Positions 58,822 through 64,000 of a DNA stretch of 64,000 bases are shown one piece after another. The translations under genes were made by a program, and so were the position numbers. The notes under the pieces were generated by a model. That model did no database searches, was not told where the DNA came from, and saw nothing but the letters and a program-made list of their open reading frames with translations. Every line of letters begins with the position of its first letter. Position 1 is the first letter of the stretch. This stretch comes from Streptomyces xanthochromogenes. GTDB lineage: Bacteria > Actinomycetota > Actinomycetes > Streptomycetales > Streptomycetaceae. Location of the stretch: NCBI RefSeq assembly GCF_014650455.1, contig NZ_BMUZ01000004.1, positions 62,001-126,000 of the forward strand. Reading direction: 5' to 3'.

Positions 58822-60677
58822 TGCTGGACGATCTCCTCCGCGGCGAACCGCAGGACCTCGTCCCATTGGCCGGCGCCACTGATCATCAACTGCACCAACT
58901 CGATGGACCACTTCCAGTCGCAGTTCTTCACTCCGAACAGCGCGGCCAGGGTGTCCCGCAGGGGCATGCCGATGTAACGCCGCTTCAGGCCCACTCGGGA
59001 GGGGATGCGGACCGAGCCGAGGTCCTCCGCCGTGACATGGCCCTGCTCCGCCAGCCACTTCTCGATGAACGCCTGGTTCACCGCCTCCCCCTTCTCCTTC
59101 GCCGCGTTCAGGAGACCCTCGCGCAGGGCATCGGTGGCGCCCGGCCTGCACAGGCTCTCCAGCCAGCTGCCGAGCTCGGGGCGGAGCGCGAACGAGGTGT
59201 CGTTCGTCTGGCCGGAACTCTGCTGCTTACGCCACGTGTCGATCTTCTCCATCGCGCCGTACTGCTCGTCCCCGGTGAAGTCCGCGTGGTCGGGACCGCC
59301 GCCGTAGTTCTCCAGGTTGGCCGCCTGGGTGCCGGACGTTCCACTGCTGCTGATCATGGTGGCGTTGGACGTGCCGTCGGGCCGGTGAAATGTGCCGGCC
59401 ATGGTGTAGATGAGGCCGTTCAGGTCGTCGGGCGAGGTCAGGTCGAGACCCATCTGCCGGGCCGTCCTGATGACGTCGTAGTAGTAGAGGTGCGCGCCCG
59501 ACTCCTTGATCGCCTTCTCCACGTTCTCGCTGAGCAGAAGGCTTTCGACGGAGTTCTCCACGACGTCGACCCCGCCGAGCTCGGCCAGCAGCCCCGCGTG
59601 GTTCTCGCCGACGTTCCCCAGCCCGACCTGCCCGGTGACCCCGTCGCTCTTCAGCTCCGTGAGCACTTGCCAGGCGTCCGACAGGACCCGCTTGTCGGCG
59701 TCCAGGTTGTGGATGACCAGGCTGTCGAGCCGCCCACCGAACAGGGCGGCGGCGCGCTCGAGGCGGGCCCGCAGCACCTCGGCCGACTCGCCCGAGCGGA
59801 CGTCGAACTTGTACAGGATCTCGTAGCTGCTGCGAGGCAGGCCGTGCAGCACCTCGGAGACGACCTCGGTGTTCCGATAGCTCTCCGCCGTGTCGAACCG
59901 CCGGTATCCGGCCGCGACGGCCGAGGTCAGCTGCTCCTTGTTGCGTCCGTCCACGCCGAAGACCAGCCACGGCTTGACCGCCTCGGCCGCGGACTCGTCG
60001 GCGGGCATCCGGGCGATCACCGGTGAGTCCTGCCGCGCCGTGCCGACGGCGGGCGTGGCGGTGCGCTGAAGGGGGGCCGAGCCGGACATCGCCTTCCGGG
60101 CGTTGGCCTCGGCCGCGCGCTCGAACGTGTCGGAGGGGTCCGAGACGCGCAGGCCGTCGCCCCGGTCGGTGCCGGTGACCGGCCCCTGACGCTGCTGGAT
60201 GACATGCGTCAGCTCATGGGCCAGCGTGTGCTTGTCGGCGCCGCTCGCACCGATGACGACGTGGTCACCGCTCGTGTAGGCGCGGGCACCTACTTCGGCG
60301 GCGGATGCCTTGGCTTCGGGCCCGTCGTGTATGCGCACGCCGGTGAAATCGGCGCCCAGGCGGGCCTCCATGTCCGTGCGCGTCCGGTCGTCCAGCGGCC
60401 GGCCGGGCGCACGCAGCACATCGTGGACGGCCGAACGCTGCACCGCCGCCTCCGGCTGAGCGCCCTGTCGTTCACCGCAGTCACCCGTGTGCGTGTGCTG
60501 GTCCTGGGACCAGGCGTGGCCGGACCTGCGGAGCATCTGGACCACGGCCGCGTTGCCCGCGACGTTCTGGAGGGCACGGAGGCCGGGAGATGTGCCGCTC
60601 TCCGGAGTGGGGGTCCCGGCCCCGACCCGACGAGGCGTCCTGCTCTGGGGGGTCTTGGCCTGCTCGTTGGCGTGCAT
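58818..60677 (-). CDS. DUF4157 domain fused to aldo-keto reductase
   Basis: 619 residues. The N-terminal part is a DUF4157 domain (about 75-195; DDRTRTDMEARLGADFTGVR, HTLAHELTHVIQQRQG with an HExxH at 154-158, DPSDTFERAAEANA). DUF4157 marks effectors linked to extracellular contractile injection systems. The rest (about 235-610) is an aldo-keto reductase barrel with the full tetrad: D262 and Y267 in RFDTAESYRNTE, K290 in EILYKFD, H323 in LVIHNLD. The C-terminus (after about 400) departs from ordinary reductases. No signal peptide. No contractile-system structural genes are in the window. Confidence 0.85.
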   Translation of the reverse strand: MHANEQAKTPQSRTPRRVGAGTPTPESGTSPGLRALQNVAGNAAVVQMLRRSGHAWSQDQHTHTGDCGERQGAQPEAAVQRSAVHDVLRAPGRPLDDRTRTDMEARLGADFTGVRIHDGPEAKASAAEVGARAYTSGDHVVIGASGADKHTLAHELTHVIQQRQGPVTGTDRGDGLRVSDPSDTFERAAEANARKAMSGSAPLQRTATPAVGTARQDSPVIARMPADESAAEAVKPWLVFGVDGRNKEQLTSAVAAGYRRFDTAESYRNTEVVSEVLHGLPRSSYEILYKFDVRSGESAEVLRARLERAAALFGGRLDSLVIHNLDADKRVLSDAWQVLTELKSDGVTGQVGLGNVGENHAGLLAELGGVDVVENSVESLLLSENVEKAIKESGAHLYYYDVIRTARQMGLDLTSPDDLNGLIYTMAGTFHRPDGTSNATMISSSGTSGTQAANLENYGGGPDHADFTGDEQYGAMEKIDTWRKQQSSGQTNDTSFALRPELGSWLESLCRPGATDALREGLLNAAKEKGEAVNQAFIEKWLAEQGHVTAEDLGSVRIPSRVGLKRRYIGMPLRDTLAALFGVKNCDWKWSIELVQLMISGAGQWDEVLRFAAEEIVQQ

Positions 60678-60993
60678 CGGGTCCTCTCACGGGTCCGGCC
60701 GCGGCATCCGGCACCGCGTACGGCACGGCCGCCTGCCGCGCGTCGGGCCGGGCACGCCACCATCGCGCGAGGCGTCCGAGCCGACTACGTCATCAGCGGC
60801 CAACGCCTCCACGGCAGTTGATGGCTGTCATCGCTCCCCACCCTATAGCCGACGTCCACGGCCACTGGCGGAAAGGGACGGTCGGCCGGACACCTCGGGC
60901 ACGCGGCTCGGGACGCGCCCCCTCACGGTGGGCCGGGGGCGCCCGGGCGGTGACGCCACCGGTCCTGTCGGGAACCTGTCCGAATGTGGTGGC
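60678..60993. other. Gap without a recognised gene
   Basis: 316 bases between the DUF4157-reductase and propeller genes, which run the same way. It probably holds the promoter of the reductase gene. No hairpin or repeat was evident. Confidence 0.5.
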
Positions 60994-62118
60994 CTACGGC
61001 AGGGACCACCAGTTGACCTGGAGGTCGGAGTCGTCCGTGATGACGAAGGCGTACGGGCGCTGTGCGGCGTTCTGGTTGTCCTGGACGGTGATGGCCTCAC
61101 CGGGGCGTTCGACGACGCGGCCCGCGGGCGCGCCCTGGGCCGCCCAGTTCCACTTGCTGCCGTCCCACCAGTTCACGTACAGCTTCGAGTCGTCGCCGAT
61201 GACGAAGGCGTAGGGCCGGGTGAAGGCGTTGGGGTCGTCCTTCATCGTGACCGTGCCGACGGAGTCGAGGATGCGGCGCCCGCTGGGCGCACCCTGGGAG
61301 CTCCAGTTCCACTTCGAGCCGTCCCACCAGTTCACGTACAACTGCGAGTCGTACCCCTGGACGAAGACGTACGGGTGCTCCACCGCGTTCGGGTTGTCCC
61401 GGACGCTGACCACACCGGCGCCCTTCTTGACCGGCTGTCCCGACGGCGTTCCCTGGGAGCTCCAGTTCCACTGCGAGCCGTCCCACCAGTTGACCCAGAC
61501 CTGGGAGTCGTCGGTGATGACGAAGGCGTACGGGCGGGTGAAGGCGTTCGGGTTGTCCCGCATGGTGGTGACCCCGAGGGGGCGCGAGACCGTGCGGCTG
61601 GGCGGGGCACCCTGGTCGCTCCAGTTCCACTTGCTGCCGTCCCACCAGTTGATCCACAGGCGGAAGTCGTCGGTGAGCACGAAGGCGTAAGGGCGCTGCG
61701 GCGCGCTGGGGTTGTCCTGGACGGTGACGACGCCGACGCCCTCACGGACCAGCCGCCCGCTCGGCGCTCCTTGGTCGCTCCAGTTCCACTTGGAGCCGTC
61801 CCACCAGTTCACGTACAGCTTCGAGTCGTCACCGACCACGAACGCGTACGGGCGCTGCACCGCGTTGGGGCCGTCCTGCACGGTGACCGCGCCGACCTTC
61901 TCGATGATGCCGCGCCCACTGGGCGCACCCTGGGCGCTCCAGTGCCACGCCTTGCCGTCCCACCAGTTGACGTGCAGTTTCGAGTCCAGGCCGCGCACGA
62001 AGACGTAGGGTCGCTGCGCTGCCTGCGGATCGTCCTTCATGGTGACCGCACCCATCGAGGCCCGGACACCGACCGTGCTGGTGGGCTTCTGCTGGTCGTT
62101 CCACTGCCATGAACCCAT
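60994..62118 (-). CDS. Seven-bladed beta-propeller lectin-like protein
   Basis: 374 residues made of seven repeats of about 53 residues, each with RPYAFV, a DDSKLYVNWWDG-type core and KWNWSDQGAPSGR. The first residues (GSWQWNDQQKPTST) match the end of a repeat, while the last repeat stops at VNWWSLP. The N-terminal strand therefore completes the last blade, the velcro closure of a propeller. Trp-rich repeats of this kind resemble tectonin or fucose-lectin propellers, so sugar binding is likely. No signal peptide, so it is either cytoplasmic or exported by another route. GAGAGGGAA precedes ATG 62118. Confidence 0.8.
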   Translation of the reverse strand: MGSWQWNDQQKPTSTVGVRASMGAVTMKDDPQAAQRPYVFVRGLDSKLHVNWWDGKAWHWSAQGAPSGRGIIEKVGAVTVQDGPNAVQRPYAFVVGDDSKLYVNWWDGSKWNWSDQGAPSGRLVREGVGVVTVQDNPSAPQRPYAFVLTDDFRLWINWWDGSKWNWSDQGAPPSRTVSRPLGVTTMRDNPNAFTRPYAFVITDDSQVWVNWWDGSQWNWSSQGTPSGQPVKKGAGVVSVRDNPNAVEHPYVFVQGYDSQLYVNWWDGSKWNWSSQGAPSGRRILDSVGTVTMKDDPNAFTRPYAFVIGDDSKLYVNWWDGSKWNWAAQGAPAGRVVERPGEAITVQDNQNAAQRPYAFVITDDSDLQVNWWSLP

Positions 62119-62411
62119 CGAGTTCCCTCTCCGGCCCGCGGCCCGACGTACTGTCGGCGGGGCATGCTGAGGCTGCTCCAGGAGCCCGGCGCCGCGAAGG
62201 AGCGGCACCGGGGGGCGACAAGGGGAACGGGGTCCGGCCGGATTCCCGCAAAGGCCGTGCGCGCCACACTCTGGCACCGGCTCCACCGCCTGTCATCGGT
62301 GTGGCACGGAAGGCAACGCTCCACGGCAGCGAACCGGACAGCGGGGCGCGGCCGGAACCGTGGATCGCGGAATCGGCCCCGCAGCCGTGCGGAGTGCGAA
62401 AGCATGGGCGC

Positions 62412-62933
62412 GTGACCGAAAGCAACAGCGATACACCTCCGGACGGCGAGATCAGGGCACTCCTCGACGTCTTGGCCGGACAGCGGCGCCACGTGCTCGG
62501 CATCCTCGACGGGCTCGACCCGCAAGCGCTGCGCAGGCCCGTGCTGCCGTCCGGCTGGCACTGTCTCGGGCTCGTCCAGCACCTCACGCTCGACGTCGAG
62601 CGCTTCTGGTTCCGTGCGGTCGTGGCCGGGGACGAGGAGGTCATCCGGGACCTGCCTAGCGGCGACGAGGCCTGGATCGTGCCACCGGACGTGCCGGCCC
62701 GCGACGTGCTCGACGGGTACCGGCGCGAAGCCGAGATCGCGGACTCCATCAGCGCCGCCGGTTCGCCCGGGACGGCCCTGGCCTGGTGGCCGCACGAGCT
62801 GTTCGGGGAGCCGCACCTGCACACGCTGCGCGATGTCCTGCTGCATGTCATCACCGAGACCGCGTGCCACGCCGGCCACCTCGACGCGGCACGCGAGCTG
62901 ATCGACGGCCGCCGCTGGCTCGTCCTGACGTAG
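62412..62933 (+). CDS. DinB-like (DUF664) protein
   Basis: 173 residues of the DinB four-helix superfamily. LLDVLAGQRRHVLGILDGLD opens helix 1; WHCLGLVQHLTLDVERFWFR and LLHVITETACHAGHLDAARE place three His for a metal site. DUF664-type members may be thiol-dependent transferases. GTG 62412 is the likely start; an upstream extension is antisense to the propeller gene. Confidence 0.85.
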   Translation: MTESNSDTPPDGEIRALLDVLAGQRRHVLGILDGLDPQALRRPVLPSGWHCLGLVQHLTLDVERFWFRAVVAGDEEVIRDLPSGDEAWIVPPDVPARDVLDGYRREAEIADSISAAGSPGTALAWWPHELFGEPHLHTLRDVLLHVITETACHAGHLDAARELIDGRRWLVLT

Positions 62934-63110
62934 CGGCACAGACGCCGGTTCAGTCCGAATCCAAAATCTTCTCCCAAGGGATCGAATCAGAAGCAACAAA
63001 CATTGACGCAATCAAACAGTGGGGTTACGTTCCGCCTCAGTCGCACCACGGCAACTCGCGTCTCCTGCACGCCCATTGAGGCTCCACCCCACTCTCCTCG
63101 GGAGCACAGC

Positions 63111-64000
63111 ATGCGCAGAGCGCCCCTCCCCCACACAGGAACCGGCACAGGGGGCCGCGGCCCCGGTGCCCGCGCGCGCCGGGCCGCACTCTCCGTCCTG
63201 GCCGTCCTCACCGTCGTGCTCGGCACGCTCCTGGCGCTGCCGGCGGCGTCCCAGGCCGCCTCGTCGCTGCCCTGCGACATCTACGGAAGCGCCGGGACGG
63301 CGTGCGTCGCCGCGCACAGCACGACACGCGCTCTCTTCTCGTCCTACAACGGCCCGCTCTACCAGGTGAAGAGGGCCTCCGACGGCTCGGCCAAGGACAT
63401 CGGCCCGCTCGTGCCCGGCGGTTACGCGAACGCCGCGGCGCAGGACGCCTTCTGCCTGAACACGACCTGCTCGATCAGCAAGGTCTACGACCAGACCGCC
63501 CGCCACAACGACCTCCTGCCGGGGCCCGCCGGTACCGCGGGCATGGGAGCCGACCGGGGCGCCGACGCCGCGGAGATCTCGGTGACCGCCGGTGGCCACA
63601 AGGTCTACGGCATCTGGATCTCGCCGGGTGTCGGATACCGCTCCAGCGGCCAGGCCTCCGGTGCCGCGGTCAACGGCCAGGCCGAGGGCGCCTACATGGT
63701 CGCCAGCGGCACCCACGTCGGGTCCGCCTGCTGCTTCGACTACGGCAACGCCGAACGCACCCCCGCCGACACCGGCAATGGCCACATGGATGCCGTATCC
63801 ATCGCCACCACCTGCTACTTCGCCCCGTGCACCGGGGCGGGGCCCTGGGTCGAGGCCGACCTGGAGAACGGCATGTTCCAGGGCGCCAACGGCTCCAACA
63901 CCGCGAACCGAGGCAACAACACCCCTTACGTCACGGCCATGTTGAAGAACAACGGGCAGACCAGGTACGCGCTGAAGGGCGCCGACGCACAGTCGGGCGG
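63111..64000 (+). CDS. Secreted GH54 alpha-L-arabinofuranosidase (partial, 5' end)
   Basis: The open frame begins at ATG 63111 with GGGAG upstream and continues past the window edge. A signal peptide (ARRAALSVLAVLTVVLGTLL, cleaved near AASQA) is followed by LPCDIYGSAGTACVAAHSTT, RALFSSYNGPLYQVKR, DFCLNTTCSISKVYDQ-like and YMVASGTHVGSACCFDYGNA. These match the catalytic domain of AbfB-type arabinofuranosidases (PF09206), which remove arabinose side chains from xylan or arabinan. The catalytic Glu and the arabinose-binding module would lie beyond or near the edge. The AT-richer leader (62934-63110) likely holds its promoter. Confidence 0.9.
   Translation, partial: MRRAPLPHTGTGTGGRGPGARARRAALSVLAVLTVVLGTLLALPAASQAASSLPCDIYGSAGTACVAAHSTTRALFSSYNGPLYQVKRASDGSAKDIGPLVPGGYANAAAQDAFCLNTTCSISKVYDQTARHNDLLPGPAGTAGMGADRGADAAEISVTAGGHKVYGIWISPGVGYRSSGQASGAAVNGQAEGAYMVASGTHVGSACCFDYGNAERTPADTGNGHMDAVSIATTCYFAPCTGAGPWVEADLENGMFQGANGSNTANRGNNTPYVTAMLKNNGQTRYALKGADAQSG

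Noticed and set aside
61000..62100. Regular 159-base repeats considered as a CRISPR or tandem array
   Set aside because: The repeats are in frame and encode propeller blades; there are no unique spacers.

Overview
The window is high-GC actinobacterial DNA and looks like a Streptomyces chromosome. Supporting signs are strong third-position G/C bias, GTG starts, many 4-nt ATGA/GTGA gene overlaps, an AfsR-type SARP regulator, a streptomycete gas-vesicle cluster, rare TTA (bldA-type) leucine codons confined to a few regulatory or accessory genes, and one parS-like site at 12679. No rRNA, tRNA, CRISPR array, insertion sequence or phage integrase was found. The last gene runs off the right end.

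Layout. 0.5-12.6 kb: small secreted and membrane proteins, a serine/threonine dehydratase-like PLP enzyme, a 1005-aa SARP regulator with 11-bp-periodic direct repeats upstream and two TTA codons, a CPT-like phosphotransferase, a LysR regulator paired with a tartrate/D-malate dehydrogenase, and a DUF4097 protein. 12.9-15.9 kb: a minimal lanthipeptide locus, made of a 51-aa precursor, a perfect hairpin, and a lyase-kinase-cyclase synthetase whose cyclase keeps a Cys/Cys-Cys zinc site. 16-17.7 kb: MarR regulator and an Old Yellow Enzyme oxidoreductase, divergent. 17.7-25.5 kb: a poly-gamma-glutamate-type capsule cluster (PgsA/CapA lipoprotein, PgsB ligase, PgsC membrane protein, NlpC/P60 hydrolase) with an unusual double Cache-HAMP membrane protein inserted and a divergent lipoprotein with a hydrolase-like histidine pattern. 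25.6-35.9 kb: metabolic and regulatory singletons, including an intradiol dioxygenase fused to a carbohydrate-binding module and an ArsR-MFS pair under a 32-bp operator. 36.0-42.5 kb: a ten-gene gas-vesicle operon read right to left as gvpY-Z-O-A-F-G-J-L-S-K. 43.1-43.6 kb: a decayed serine hydrolase.

44.3-57.7 kb: a small nonribosomal peptide cluster, all leftward. Read in the direction of transcription it holds a Cys-containing small protein coupled to an ATP-grasp ligase, a C-A-T-C-T-C NRPS whose A domain reads as serine-specific, a RidA enamine deaminase, an alpha/beta hydrolase with a Cys nucleophile, an MFS exporter, a stand-alone A-T didomain with an acidic pocket residue, and a GntA-like heme N-hydroxylase. 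The parts suggest a short peptide from serine and a basic, possibly guanidine-bearing, amino acid, trimmed or released in trans. I do not recognise the product.

58.1-62.1 kb: a second unusual group, a DUF4157 (eCIS-associated) domain fused to an intact aldo-keto reductase, translationally coupled to a DUF2461 protein and next to a seven-bladed propeller lectin-like protein. The window ends with a DinB-like protein and the 5' part of a secreted GH54 arabinofuranosidase. The best candidates for something undescribed are the NRPS cluster with its coupled small protein, the DUF4157-reductase/DUF2461/propeller group, the lanthipeptide locus with a three-Cys cyclase, and the capsule cluster with the duplicated Cache-HAMP protein.
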